Assembly (NCBI GenBank): GCA_008933765.1
Contig: WBUK01000010.1
Span: 62,001 to 126,000, forward strand
DNA length: 64,000 nt
Direction: 5' to 3'
Source: Ignavibacteriaceae bacterium
Lineage (GTDB): Bacteria; Bacteroidota; Ignavibacteria; Ignavibacteriales; Ignavibacteriaceae
The notes beneath the pieces were generated by a model that was not told where the DNA came from, did not search any database, and was given only the letters and a program-made list of their open reading frames with translations. Position numbers and translations under genes: made by a program. This document shows positions 52,128 to 61,625 of this stretch, piece by piece; the stretch's first letter is position 1, and every line of letters starts with the position of its first letter.

Positions 52128-54551
52128 ATGGCCGGAAGTGTAATTCTTACACTGGCTCTGGTTTTTTCACTCTTTTCTATGATTATGTATTGGTTTGCAT
52201 ACAGAAAAGGTGAAGCACAGACAAAATTTTTAGCATACGCACGGATCGGTTACCACGCTATGGCGGTGATGGTAATTGTTGCTTCAACCCTCTTTTTATA
52301 CCTGATACTTACTCACCAGTATCAATATTCTTATGTTTTTAACTACAGCAACAGCGATATTTCAGGCGGCTTGCTCATTTCTACTTTCTGGGCGGGGCAG
52401 GAAGGCAGTTTTATGCTGTGGATTCTCCTAACCTCACTAATCGGAATCAGCCTTCAGGCTTATACTGAAAAAAGAGGTGACCTTGAACCAAGGGTGATGA
52501 TGATCTTCACTCTTACCACTTCTTTCCTTTTGGTTATGGTCTCCCCGGCAATGAAAAACCCTTTCGCATATATCTGGCAGGGCGACAGCCCCTTCGTTGA
52601 ATGGAAATATTTCAGCCAAAGCCTTATCCAATCAGCTAACCTTAATTTTATTGGTAACTTTATGTACGGCAACGAAAACGGGCTGCCTACTCACATTAAA
52701 GTTGACCGCGAGTTCATGGGGCAGCTGATCGCTGCGGGTTACCAGCTGCCTGACATTCTGGTGCACGGCAAAGGCTTAAACCCATTGCTTCAAAACTTCT
52801 GGATGCAGATTCACCCGCCGATTCTTTTCTCGGGATTTTCTGCTACAACAGTTCCTTTTGCTTTCGCAATGGCTGCTTTAATTAAAAATGATTATAAAGA
52901 CTGGGTTCGCCAGTCACTTCCCTGGATTCTTTTCGCTGCCGGCGTGCTTGGGCTTGGCATCATGCTCGGCGGTTACTGGGCTTACGGCGTGCTCGGTTGG
53001 GGTGGCTATTGGGCGTGGGACCCCGTTGAAAACTCAAGTCTTGTACCATGGCTGATTAGTGTTGCCGCTATTCATACTATGCTGGTGCAGATCAAAGTGC
53101 AGAAACGCGAACCAAACAGCGGGCGATATTTAATCACGAACATTCTGCTTTCTATTCTAACCTATGTTATGGTGGTTTACAGCACATTCCTCACACGAAG
53201 CGGCGTGCTGGGTGACTCTTCCGTTCACTCTTTCGCCGAACCGGGCAGAACTGTTTACATTTTCTTGGTTATTTTTGTGGTTTCATACACTCTGTTCGGA
53301 ATCGGAATGGTGATTTTCAGACTGAAACACCTGTTGGAAATTTCTAAAACCGGCAACGAAACCGTTCTTTCAAGGGAACTGGCGCTTTTTATGGCCGCTT
53401 TCTCCATCGGAATTTCCGCAATTATCGTCGCTTTCGGCACTTCCGCTCCTATTCTTGGCGTGAAAGTTGAAGTTGATTTTTACAATATAATGCATGTTCC
53501 GCTCACTATTTTAATCCTGCTGATAAACGGGTTAAGTTTAATTTTGAAGTGGCGCAACACTTCCAAAGAGACTCTGCAGAAAGACCTCCTGCGCACCGGC
53601 GCTATAACTGCCGTGCTTAGTGCACTGATAATCTTCTTTGGCAAAGTTGATCAGGTGATGATGATTATTCTCCTTATTTCTTCACTCTTTGCATTTGTTG
53701 TTAATGCCGAATTTCTTTTCAGAGGTATGAAAAAAGGAACAATCAAGTTGGGACCATACATCGCGCACATCGGGCTGGCTGTTTTTGTCCTCGGTGTTAT
53801 TGGCTCTTCCGCTTTTAGTTCCGAAAAAGAAATTGACCTTGAAAAAGGTAAAACTGTTAATGTGCTCGGCTACGATGTTACTTTCACCGGCTTGGAAGCT
53901 TTCCAGGATAAGGGGCACACTAAATATCACTGCGTTATTGATGTTAAATCAGGCTCCTCCTCAACTAAAGTACGCCCGATTATGTATATAGCCGACTTTA
54001 ACAACTCGCTGATGAGAGAACCTGACATGAAAACGGGTGTTATGTCCGACTTCTATATCTCACCCGTCAGCTACGACGACGGCTCCCAGGGCACCGGCGA
54101 TAACAACGAGACTGTTATTCAGGAAGGTAAAGATGTTACCGTCAGTGGCGTTACCATTAAATACAAAGAATTTATCAGCCCCGATAAATCCGCCATGTCT
54201 TCAGACGCTGATTTCAAAATGGGCGTTAAAGCTGATATTTCAAAAGGCGGTAAAACCTTCGAGAAAGATATCCTCTACTCAAGAGTTGACGGCAAAATGC
54301 AACCGGATACGGTTAAAATCGACGAGTTTGGCGTTCAGTTATTGCTGAAAACTATTAACCCTGCTGATAAGTCTGCTACAATTATTGTGAAAGATGAATC
54401 AGGTAAAGTTGCACCGGCAGCACCAAAAGAAGTGCTTTCAATTCACGCTTCAATTAAACCGATGATAAATTTGGTTTGGGTTGGTGTTGTTGTCGTTGTC
54501 TTCGGCTTTATTATCTCGATGTTCCGCCGCTTCCGTGAAGCTCAGAACTAA
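52128..54551 (+). CDS. ccmF: Cytochrome c-type biogenesis haem lyase subunit CcmF
   Basis: 807 residues with many membrane helices, the WWD-type motif GGYWAWDPVENSSLVPWL, the earlier WAGQEGSFMLWILL, and FLTRSGVLGDSSVHSFAE. CcmF, with CcmH, ligates haem from CcmE onto apocytochrome c. The C-terminal 200 residues form a periplasmic beta domain that is longer than in many CcmF proteins. AAAGGAG precedes the ATG. Confidence 0.95.
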   Translation: MAGSVILTLALVFSLFSMIMYWFAYRKGEAQTKFLAYARIGYHAMAVMVIVASTLFLYLILTHQYQYSYVFNYSNSDISGGLLISTFWAGQEGSFMLWILLTSLIGISLQAYTEKRGDLEPRVMMIFTLTTSFLLVMVSPAMKNPFAYIWQGDSPFVEWKYFSQSLIQSANLNFIGNFMYGNENGLPTHIKVDREFMGQLIAAGYQLPDILVHGKGLNPLLQNFWMQIHPPILFSGFSATTVPFAFAMAALIKNDYKDWVRQSLPWILFAAGVLGLGIMLGGYWAYGVLGWGGYWAWDPVENSSLVPWLISVAAIHTMLVQIKVQKREPNSGRYLITNILLSILTYVMVVYSTFLTRSGVLGDSSVHSFAEPGRTVYIFLVIFVVSYTLFGIGMVIFRLKHLLEISKTGNETVLSRELALFMAAFSIGISAIIVAFGTSAPILGVKVEVDFYNIMHVPLTILILLINGLSLILKWRNTSKETLQKDLLRTGAITAVLSALIIFFGKVDQVMMIILLISSLFAFVVNAEFLFRGMKKGTIKLGPYIAHIGLAVFVLGVIGSSAFSSEKEIDLEKGKTVNVLGYDVTFTGLEAFQDKGHTKYHCVIDVKSGSSSTKVRPIMYIADFNNSLMREPDMKTGVMSDFYISPVSYDDGSQGTGDNNETVIQEGKDVTVSGVTIKYKEFISPDKSAMSSDADFKMGVKADISKGGKTFEKDILYSRVDGKMQPDTVKIDEFGVQLLLKTINPADKSATIIVKDESGKVAPAAPKEVLSIHASIKPMINLVWVGVVVVVFGFIISMFRRFREAQN

Positions 54552-54617
54552 TAAGGATTCTAAACTATTAAGGCATTGAATCGGTATAAGATTCTAAAAT
54601 ATTGAGATTAAATGCCG

Positions 54618-55382
54618 TTAAATTTCAGTAGGAAAGCCGTCACTAATGCGCTCAAGTGCCATTTTGGCGGCTGACTGCTCTGCAGATTTTTTATTGCGCC
54701 CCTGCCCTTCACCTAGCACCTTTGGTCCCACCGCCACCCGGACGGTGAAAACACGGTCGTGCTCAGGTCCGGTTTCCTCAACAACATAATACTTCGGCAG
54801 TTCTTCCCGTCGTTTTTGGATAAGCTCAAGCAGCTGGCTTTTAAAATTCTCATCGGCAACATGCACGCCTTTGGTCAGACCCGGCTCAAGCACATATTTC
54901 AATATAAAATCTTTGGTAACCTCGTAGCCGTATTCGGTGTAAATTGCACCAATTAACGCTTCTGTAGCATCGGCAAGAACTGATTTTATCCCAAGCGACT
55001 GCCCTGAAATCAAATCTTCCTGAATAAATAAGAACTGATAAAGATTAATCACCCGGGCAACTTCAAACAGGTTGTTCTTGTTCACTAAATTCGAGCGCAT
55101 TTTCGTCAGCAGCCCTTCGTTTGTCTGCGGGAACATTTCAAAAAGCGCTTCAGCTACAATCATCCCAAGCACGGCATCGCCGAGAAATTCTAATCTTTCG
55201 TTGGAAGTCTTGAATTTGGTCTGGTCAAGCGCCGATCTGTGTGTAAGCGCTTCGATGAACCTGTCCGGGTTGGTAATTTTTTTTCCGATCAGCTCTTCGA
55301 GTTTTCGGAAATCTTTCTTTTTAAGTAGTTTTTTCTGCTCGAGTCGCCTGAAATATTCACGAACGAAACGGAACAAGATCAA
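54618..55382 (-). CDS. rnc: Ribonuclease III
   Basis: 254 residues: the catalytic signature ERLEFLGDAVLGMIVAEALF, the second acidic site in DATEALIGAIY, and a C-terminal dsRNA-binding domain (NFKSQLLELIQKR ... GEGQGRNKKSAEQSAAKMAL). It cuts double-stranded rRNA and mRNA precursors. The start is TTG at 55382, overlapping the fabF stop (TTGA), so translation is coupled to fabF. Confidence 0.96.
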   Translation of the reverse strand: MILFRFVREYFRRLEQKKLLKKKDFRKLEELIGKKITNPDRFIEALTHRSALDQTKFKTSNERLEFLGDAVLGMIVAEALFEMFPQTNEGLLTKMRSNLVNKNNLFEVARVINLYQFLFIQEDLISGQSLGIKSVLADATEALIGAIYTEYGYEVTKDFILKYVLEPGLTKGVHVADENFKSQLLELIQKRREELPKYYVVEETGPEHDRVFTVRVAVGPKVLGEGQGRNKKSAEQSAAKMALERISDGFPTEI

Positions 55383-56626
55383 CCCTCAGCTTTACTGAAA
55401 AGAATAGCGGCATTATGCCCACCAAAACCAAAAGTGTTACTGATTGCAAAATCAACCTTCCTCTTCTCGGCTTTGTTCGGCACATAGTAAAGGTCGCACT
55501 CGGGGTCAGGATTTTCATAGTTGATTGTCGGTGGAAGCAAATTATCCTGCAGAGCAAAAATAGTCGCTACGGCTTCAATAGCGCCTGCAGCACCGAGTAA
55601 GTGTCCGGTCATCGATTTAACGGATGAAACAGCTAAATTGTAGGAATGTGCGCCAAAAACGGTTTTGATTGCCTTTGTTTCCGTTTTATCGTTCAAAGGT
55701 GTGGAAGTACCGTGTGCATTAATATAATCGATGTTTTTGTGGTCCATGCCGGCATCTCTCAGCGCTTCTTTCATCGCCCTTACGGCACCGTCGCCCTCGG
55801 GGTCAGGTGCAGTCATGTGGAAAGCATCGCCCGTTAAACCGATACCGAGAATTTCAGCATAAATTTTTGCACCTCTTCTTTTGGCGTGTTCATACTCTTC
55901 CAGAATCAAAGCACCTCCGCCCTCACCCATCACAAAACCGGAGCGGTCTTTATCGAAGGGGCGGCTGGCTGTCCGGTAGCTCTCATTCTGAGTTGAAATA
56001 GCCCGCATTGCACCAAAAGCACCCACACCAATCTCAGTAATGGCTGCTTCGGCACCTCCGCAAATAATTGCGTCGGCTGAACCGCGCTGAATCAGCATAA
56101 AACCATCCGCAATAGAGTGTGAAGAAGTGGCGCACGCTGATGTGGTCGAGTAATTTGGGCCCTTCAAACCATACTTAATAGAAATGTGCCCGCCCGCAAT
56201 ATCAGCAATCATCATCGTTACTAAGAACGGTGATATTTTCTTCGGCGAGCTTTCTGTGTAGTAAGTTACAAATCCGTTTTCAAGCGATTTCAGCCCTCCG
56301 ATACCACTTCCGAATATAACTCCGAATCGCAAGGGGTCATAGCTCCCTTCCTCAAAGGCGGCATCTTCCCACGCTTGTGTAGCGGCGGCAATCGCAAAAA
56401 TCGAAAATTTATCAACCCTCTTTTGATTCTTAAAATCAACATACAGACCGGGATCAAAATTCTTAACTTCTGCGGCAAATTTTGTTTCAAAGTTTGCGGT
56501 ATCAAAATGGGAAATAAGCTCCACTCCATTCCTGCCGGAGAAAAGCCCATCCCGGTATTCCTTTAGGTTGTTTCCGATAGGTGTAACCACACCCATACCG
56601 GTAACAACAACCCGTCTGTTGTTCAT
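55379..56626 (-). CDS. fabF: 3-oxoacyl-ACP synthase II
   Basis: A 415-residue KAS II with the Cys-His-His triad in STTSACATSSHSI, INAHGTSTPLNDKTE and KSMTGHLLGAAGAIE, and the start RVVVTGMGVVTPIG. It condenses malonyl-ACP with acyl-ACP during elongation. It follows acpP after an 80-base gap that holds a terminator-like hairpin. Confidence 0.97.
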   Translation of the reverse strand: MNNRRVVVTGMGVVTPIGNNLKEYRDGLFSGRNGVELISHFDTANFETKFAAEVKNFDPGLYVDFKNQKRVDKFSIFAIAAATQAWEDAAFEEGSYDPLRFGVIFGSGIGGLKSLENGFVTYYTESSPKKISPFLVTMMIADIAGGHISIKYGLKGPNYSTTSACATSSHSIADGFMLIQRGSADAIICGGAEAAITEIGVGAFGAMRAISTQNESYRTASRPFDKDRSGFVMGEGGGALILEEYEHAKRRGAKIYAEILGIGLTGDAFHMTAPDPEGDGAVRAMKEALRDAGMDHKNIDYINAHGTSTPLNDKTETKAIKTVFGAHSYNLAVSSVKSMTGHLLGAAGAIEAVATIFALQDNLLPPTINYENPDPECDLYYVPNKAEKRKVDFAISNTFGFGGHNAAILFSKAEG

Positions 56627-56649
56627 ATTAATTACCGAAGGAAAAAATT

Positions 56650-56699
56650 AGTGCCGGGTTATTAAACCGTCTCATAAAAAGGTAAAGCGCCCCGGCACT
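56650..56699 (-). terminator. Attenuator-like hairpin between acpP and fabF
   Basis: AGTGCCGGG (56650-56658) pairs perfectly with CCCGGCACT (56691-56699) across a 32-base loop. On the minus strand it starts 8 bases after the acpP stop and is followed by AATTTTTTCC. Partial termination here would give more acpP than fabF-rnc transcript, as fits the abundance of ACP. Confidence 0.65.
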
Positions 56700-56706
56700 T
56701 AAAAAA

Positions 56707-56946
56707 TTATTTTTTAGCAGTTTCTTCTTTGATGAATGCCAAAGCGGCACCAACGGTATCAAGCTTTTCAACCTGATCTTCCGGCGCAGAAATGTTAAAT
56801 TCGCTCTCGAAAGCCATGAAAAGCTCCATCAGGTCGAGTGAATCAGCCTGCAGGTCGTTCCTGAAACTTGCTTCAGGTGTGATCTGAGATTCTTCCACAC
56901 CAAGTTTGTCCTGAATGATCTGATAGTATTTTGCTTCAATATCCAT
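56707..56946 (-). CDS. acpP: Acyl carrier protein
   Basis: A 79-residue acidic four-helix protein with the phosphopantetheine serine Ser36 in QADSLDLMEL and the usual MAFESEFNI recognition helix. AGGAG lies 5 bases before the ATG. It carries growing acyl chains for every Fab enzyme in the operon and for lipid A acylation. Confidence 0.97.
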   Translation of the reverse strand: MDIEAKYYQIIQDKLGVEESQITPEASFRNDLQADSLDLMELFMAFESEFNISAPEDQVEKLDTVGAALAFIKEETAKK

Positions 56947-56975
56947 TATATCTCCTAATGATTTGGTTAAAAAAA

Positions 56976-57722
56976 TTACATAGTCATTCCGCCGTCAACA
57001 GCGATTACCTGCCCGGTTATATAGTCAGCAGCCGGTGAAGCCAGAAACACAACGGTCTTTGCAATGTGTCCGGGTTCTCCGAATACTTTAAGGGGTATAT
57101 GACTTAATATTGCGTCTTTAATTTCGTCTTTAAGCTTATCGGTCATGTCGGTTCTAATAAATCCGGGAGCGATAGCGTTGCAAGTGATGTTTCTTGCCGC
57201 CATCTCCTTCGCAACCGACTTAGTGAATCCAATCATCCCGGCTTTGCTGGCGGCATAGTTCGCCTGCCCGGCGTTACCTGTTAACCCTACAACTGAAGTG
57301 ATGTTGATTATTCTGCCGAAACGGTTAGACATCATCGGTTTCAGAGCGGCTTTTGTGTAATTAAATACACTTTTCAGATTAGCATCGATAACCTCGGTGA
57401 AGTCACTCTCTTTCATCATCATCAGAAACTTATCCCGGTTAATCCCGGCGTTGTTCACTAAGATATCGCAACCGCCTAAGTTTTGAAGTGTAAAATCAAT
57501 CGCCTTTTGCGCATCCTCGAAGCTTGCAGCGTCTGCCTTAAAAGCGAGCACTTTTCTGCCTGCAGCAGCGTGTTCATCCTGAATAGCCTTTGCTGCATCG
57601 TCTGATGACTGGTAAGTGAACACCACAGAACACCCGTTCGCGGCAAGTTCTTCCACAATCGCTTTACCTATCCCGCGGGTGCCGCCGGTAACGAGTGCTT
57701 TTTTATCCATTAAATCTGTCAT
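56976..57722 (-). CDS. fabG: 3-oxoacyl-ACP reductase
   Basis: A 248-residue SDR with TGGTRGIGKAI for NADPH, NNAGINRD, the catalytic Ser in NITSVVG, and Tyr/Lys in NYAASKAGM (Y-x3-K), plus GFIRTDMTDKL. It reduces 3-oxoacyl-ACP. The ATG at 57722 is followed by another four codons later; the first fits family length. Confidence 0.96.
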   Translation of the reverse strand: MTDLMDKKALVTGGTRGIGKAIVEELAANGCSVVFTYQSSDDAAKAIQDEHAAAGRKVLAFKADAASFEDAQKAIDFTLQNLGGCDILVNNAGINRDKFLMMMKESDFTEVIDANLKSVFNYTKAALKPMMSNRFGRIINITSVVGLTGNAGQANYAASKAGMIGFTKSVAKEMAARNITCNAIAPGFIRTDMTDKLKDEIKDAILSHIPLKVFGEPGHIAKTVVFLASPAADYITGQVIAVDGGMTM

Positions 57723-57769
57723 TTTTAGTTCTAAAATATATTAAATAAATTTCAAAAATGAATGGAAGG

Positions 57770-58684
57770 TTACAAATATTTTTCAATTTCGGAATATTTA
57801 TCAATACCCGAAATAGCAACCGAATTGTCTATCCTTTTAACTAAACCCTGAAGAACCTTACCGGGCCCCACTTCAACAAATTCGGTAAACCCGTCGGAAA
57901 TCATATTTTTAATTGTGTCTTCCCACAAAACGGGTGCCGTCAGCTGGCGATACAAATTTTCTTTTATCTTTTCTTTTTTCAACTCAGGCGCTGCGGTTAC
58001 ATTCGCATAAACGGGCTTTTTGATGTCGTAAAAATGCGTTTTATCCAATGCTTCCGACAATTTTTCCTGAGCTGAAAGCATCAGTGGCGAGTGAAAAGCG
58101 CCCGAAACAGGCAACATAGTAACTAATCTTGCTTTTGCAGCTTTTGCAAGTTCCATTGCTTTCGTAACACCATCGATACTTCCGGAAATTACTATCTGCC
58201 CCGGTGAATTGAAGTTCGCCGGCTGTACAACCCCCTCTTCGGAAGCTTCTTTACAAATATCATAAACCACACTGCGTTCCAAACCTATAACAGCCGCCAT
58301 GGTTCCGGGCTGCTCTCTGCCTGCTCCCTGCATAGCCAGTCCGCGCAATCTTACCAACTGAACCGCATCGTAAAACTGAACTGCCCCGCACGCAACAAGT
58401 GCTGAGTATTCACCCAGCGAGTGACCGGCTGCACCATCAAATGGCAACCTCCTTAGAATGGAAGCAAGCACAACACTGTGCAGAAAAATTGCGGGTTGTG
58501 TGTATTCAGTCTGTTTAAGCTCTTCTTCGGGTCCATAGAACATAATGTGCGAAAGGTTAACATTAAGCGCATTATCCGCCGTTTTAATCATTTCTTTAGC
58601 TTCAACGGAATTTTCGAAGAGGTCTTTTGCCATTTCAACATACTGCGACCCCTGCCCCGGAAACAATAAAGCGCGCTTGCTCAT
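57770..58684 (-). CDS. fabD: Malonyl-CoA:ACP transacylase
   Basis: 304 residues with LFPGQGSQYVEMAKDLF, the nucleophile Ser in GHSLGEYSALVACGA, the LRGLAMQ arginine and SGAFHSPLM histidine. It moves malonyl from CoA to ACP. ATG 58684 follows the fabH stop by one base; a TTG three codons earlier would overlap fabH. Confidence 0.96.
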   Translation of the reverse strand: MSKRALLFPGQGSQYVEMAKDLFENSVEAKEMIKTADNALNVNLSHIMFYGPEEELKQTEYTQPAIFLHSVVLASILRRLPFDGAAGHSLGEYSALVACGAVQFYDAVQLVRLRGLAMQGAGREQPGTMAAVIGLERSVVYDICKEASEEGVVQPANFNSPGQIVISGSIDGVTKAMELAKAAKARLVTMLPVSGAFHSPLMLSAQEKLSEALDKTHFYDIKKPVYANVTAAPELKKEKIKENLYRQLTAPVLWEDTIKNMISDGFTEFVEVGPGKVLQGLVKRIDNSVAISGIDKYSEIEKYL

Positions 58685-58685
58685 A

Positions 58686-59690
58686 TCAATCAATGCTCCA
58701 CTTCAGCCACATCGAACCCCATGTGAAGCCCGCACCAAACGCCGCCAGAATAATGTTATCGCCTTTTTTAACCTTACCTGCACGGTAATATTCCGTAATT
58801 ACAGTGGGGATTGTGCCGGAAGTGGTGTTGCCGTATCTTTCGATGTTCAACATAACCTTATCCATGCCTATGCCCATCCTGTTAGCAGTTGAGTCAATTA
58901 TCCTCAAGTTCGCCTGATGTGGTGCCAACCACGCAACATCTTCACTCTTAAGCCCGTTTTTCTCCATTATTTCAGCAGAAACTTCCGCCATACCGAGCAC
59001 GGCTCTTTTATAAACGGCTTTCCCTTCCTGATAAATATAGTGCATTTTTGCGTCAACAGTTTCGTGCGTGGGGGGGTTAAGGCTTCCGCCACCCTTCATG
59101 TTCAGGTAATCCGCTCCTGACCCATCGATGTGTAAAATGGAATCGAGAATCCCCGTGCTTTTATCTTCAGTCGGTTCCAAAAGAAAAGCACCGGCAGCAT
59201 CGCCGAACAAAATGCAGGTGTTCCTGTCAGTATAATCAACAATTGCACTCATCTTATCCGCACCGATAACCACAACTTTTTTATACGCCCCCGAGGCAAT
59301 AAAATTAGCCCCGGTTTGAAGTGCAAACAAAAACCCCGAACATGCCGCTGAAAGATCGAACCCCCAGGCATTGGTTGCGCCAACTCTCTCCTGAACTAAT
59401 GCAGCTGTCGCAGGGAAGAGCATATCGGGTGTTACAGTAGCAACAATTATCACATCAATTTCTTCCGGATTCAATCCGGTTGTTGCCATCAGGTCTTTCA
59501 GAGCGCCGGTTGCCAAATCGCTGGTGGCACCATTTCTTAAAATTCTTCTTTCCTTTATCCCTGTTCTGGTAACAATCCACTCATCATTAGTATCAAGGTA
59601 TTTGGCAAAATAATCGTTGTCAAGCACCTCATCCGGCACATACATTCCTACGCCGGTTACCCGGGCGTTATATTTTGTAGCGTTAGTCAT
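58686..59690 (-). CDS. fabH: 3-oxoacyl-ACP synthase III
   Basis: A 334-residue KAS III with Cys-His-Asn in DLSAACSGFLFAL, APHQANLRI and ERYGNTTSGTIP. It starts fatty acid synthesis from acetyl-CoA (or branched primers) and malonyl-ACP. Its ATG shares one base with the plsX stop (TAATG). Confidence 0.97.
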   Translation of the reverse strand: MTNATKYNARVTGVGMYVPDEVLDNDYFAKYLDTNDEWIVTRTGIKERRILRNGATSDLATGALKDLMATTGLNPEEIDVIIVATVTPDMLFPATAALVQERVGATNAWGFDLSAACSGFLFALQTGANFIASGAYKKVVVIGADKMSAIVDYTDRNTCILFGDAAGAFLLEPTEDKSTGILDSILHIDGSGADYLNMKGGGSLNPPTHETVDAKMHYIYQEGKAVYKRAVLGMAEVSAEIMEKNGLKSEDVAWLAPHQANLRIIDSTANRMGIGMDKVMLNIERYGNTTSGTIPTVITEYYRAGKVKKGDNIILAAFGAGFTWGSMWLKWSID

Positions 59691-60727
59691 TAAGGGTTTC
59701 CTTCGTTGTGGTCAAAATTACGGGAAGCAACCGCTTCGGTAAGCTTGCTGATCAGGTCTTTCCTGTGCGCTTCAGCGGCTTTGTGAATCATATTTTTGAT
59801 TGCTAACGGGGAACTTGAACCGTGCCCGATAATGGTAATGCCATTAACACCAAGCAGGGGTACCCCGCCGTAATTTTCATAATTAAGTTTTGAGAAAATG
59901 CTCTTAAGAGAACTTTTAAAAAGACCCACACGGATCTTTTTGAAAAACCCCTCTTCAGCATATTCCTTGATGAGGTGTTTCAGAAGGTGCGTAACACCCT
60001 CGGCAAATTTCAGGATGATGTTACCCGTGAATCCGTCACAAACGGCAACATCAACATTCCCTTTAAGTATATCCTTCCCCTCAACATTCCCCTTAAAATT
60101 TAACCCGAGCGGCTTAATAAGCTGAACGGCTTTTTTCGATATCTCGTTTCCCTTGCTTTCTTCTTCACCAACACTTAGCACGCCAACGCTTGGGTTGGGT
60201 TTGTTTAGCATCTCTCTTGCGTAAATCGAGCCAAGAACAGCATATTCAGCTAAGTGGTGCGCTTTCGAGTCAACACTTGCACCTGCATCGAAAATAGTGC
60301 AAAAACCCCCGATACAAGGCATAAGCGTGCCGATTGTCGGGCGGTCTATCCCTTTAATTTTTCTGTATATCATCAGTGAAAATGTCATAACAGCACCGGT
60401 GTTACCGGCGCTTACGAATGCGTCAGCATCCCCATTTTTCACAAAATTCAGCCCTTTTGCGAGTGATGAACCCTGCTTTTCTTTGTACGCCTGAACAGGA
60501 AGGTCGTTCATTGTAACCACCTGCTCGGAATCTATTATTCTTGAAAGATCGAATTGCAGGTTCTTCTCACGAAGCACCTTTTCTATCTCATCTTTTTTGC
60601 CGGCAAGCCACACTTCGAGGTTACTATCCTCTTTCTCAGCCTGAATAGCTCCGAGAATTTCGTTTTCAGGGGCAAAATCACCCCCCATAGCGTCAAGTAC
60701 TACTTTACACTTGCCGGGGTTCGGCAT
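59690..60727 (-). CDS. plsX: Phosphate acyltransferase PlsX
   Basis: 345 residues: VVLDAMGGDFAPENEILGA, SAGNTGAVMTFSL, GTLMPCIGG, LLSVGEE-like VLSVGEEESKGNE, CDGFTGNIILKFAEG and GVNGITIIGHGSSSPLAIKNMI. It makes acyl-phosphate from acyl-ACP for phospholipid synthesis. ATG 60727 is the natural start; TTG one codon earlier is possible. rpmF lies 15 bases upstream. Confidence 0.96.
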   Translation of the reverse strand: MPNPGKCKVVLDAMGGDFAPENEILGAIQAEKEDSNLEVWLAGKKDEIEKVLREKNLQFDLSRIIDSEQVVTMNDLPVQAYKEKQGSSLAKGLNFVKNGDADAFVSAGNTGAVMTFSLMIYRKIKGIDRPTIGTLMPCIGGFCTIFDAGASVDSKAHHLAEYAVLGSIYAREMLNKPNPSVGVLSVGEEESKGNEISKKAVQLIKPLGLNFKGNVEGKDILKGNVDVAVCDGFTGNIILKFAEGVTHLLKHLIKEYAEEGFFKKIRVGLFKSSLKSIFSKLNYENYGGVPLLGVNGITIIGHGSSSPLAIKNMIHKAAEAHRKDLISKLTEAVASRNFDHNEGNP

Positions 60728-60742
60728 CAAATATCCCGGAAA

Positions 60743-60922
60743 CTATTTCTTTGGGAGGAACATTGAGCGCCCTGCGTAATACCCACAAGCAGGGCAAGCG
60801 TGGTGGTTCAATTTTGTTTCACCACAGTTTGGGCATGAACTTACAGAAGGTGCAACTGCTTTGTAGTGCGTTCTTCTTTTGTCTCTTCTTGTGCTGGACA
60901 TTTTTCTTTTAGGATGTGCCAT
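60743..60922 (-). CDS. rpmF: 50S ribosomal protein L32
   Basis: 59 residues starting [20 protein letters not shown]. Four cysteines, Cys30, Cys33, Cys43 and Cys46, form the zinc-ribbon of the C+ form (CPNCGE and CPACGYY). The yceD-rpmF-plsX order is the standard one. Confidence 0.96.
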   Translation of the reverse strand: MAHPKRKMSSTRRDKRRTHYKAVAPSVSSCPNCGETKLNHHACPACGYYAGRSMFLPKK

Positions 60923-61061
60923 CGATAATTCCGTTAAATTAAGTTAATTTTTCTACTAAGTTAAAATCTCTGTGTCTGATATTTTTTCTATTAAACCGGT
61001 TTGAATTTTTACGGTTAAGCCATTAATTGAACATTCGCCCGGCTTTTCATTCAACCGGTTT

Positions 61062-61568
61062 TTAATCATCGTTGAATTGATCTTTAAGCTTCTCGAGGTC
61101 TTTCCATACGGGGTTGAACTCCTCTTGTTCACAATTGCATTGCCCGGTGTTCAGGTCTTTGCCACATTTCGGGCAGATACCTTTGCAGTCTTCCCTGCAC
61201 AATTTCTTGAATGGAATATCAAGATGAGCATAGTCATAAAGCTCCGCTGAAATGTCGATTTTATCCTCCTCGCGGGAAAGATAATAAACATCGGGGTCGT
61301 CAGTTTCCCCACTTTTTTCATCAAAAAGATATACAATGGTGAAGCGGATGACCCTGTCTGACTCGAACTCGTTCGTGCACCTGTCGCACTCAAACTTTGC
61401 AGAAACTCTAAGCTCTGCGTTCATCAGCAACTGCTGGTGGCTTTTATCGAACTGTAAAAGCAGCAGATATTTTCCAAAAAAAGGCTCACCAAGCCCTATT
61501 TCTTCAACTTTACCGGAGTATTCAAGCTCGTTCGTGCCGAACTCAAAACCGGATATCTTTATTTTCAA
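61062..61568 (-). CDS. YceD/DUF177 family protein
   Basis: About 168 residues. The family's usual start (LKIKISGFEFG) fits the TTG at 61568; an upstream GTG at 61622 lies in the promoter and is rejected. Conserved features are the CDRCTNEFE pair after strand AKFECD and the C-terminal CPKCGKDL with further cysteines, a likely metal site. The family is tied to 23S rRNA and L32 in bacteria and chloroplasts, which fits its place before rpmF. Confidence 0.88.
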   Translation of the reverse strand: MKIKISGFEFGTNELEYSGKVEEIGLGEPFFGKYLLLLQFDKSHQQLLMNAELRVSAKFECDRCTNEFESDRVIRFTIVYLFDEKSGETDDPDVYYLSREEDKIDISAELYDYAHLDIPFKKLCREDCKGICPKCGKDLNTGQCNCEQEEFNPVWKDLEKLKDQFNDD

Positions 61569-61593
61569 CGCAATTGTCCAAAAAATCGAACTA

Positions 61594-61625
61594 CAAATAT
61601 ACGGATTGCAGATATTTAGCACAAA
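61594..61625 (-). promoter_or_regulatory. Bacteroidota-type promoter of the yceD-rpmF-plsX-fab operon
   Basis: On the minus strand TTTG (61622-61625) is followed after exactly 20 bases by TATATTTG (61594-61601), a perfect TTTG-N20-TAnnTTTG match. Transcription would start near 61587, about 18 bases before the TTG start of yceD. Confidence 0.75.
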
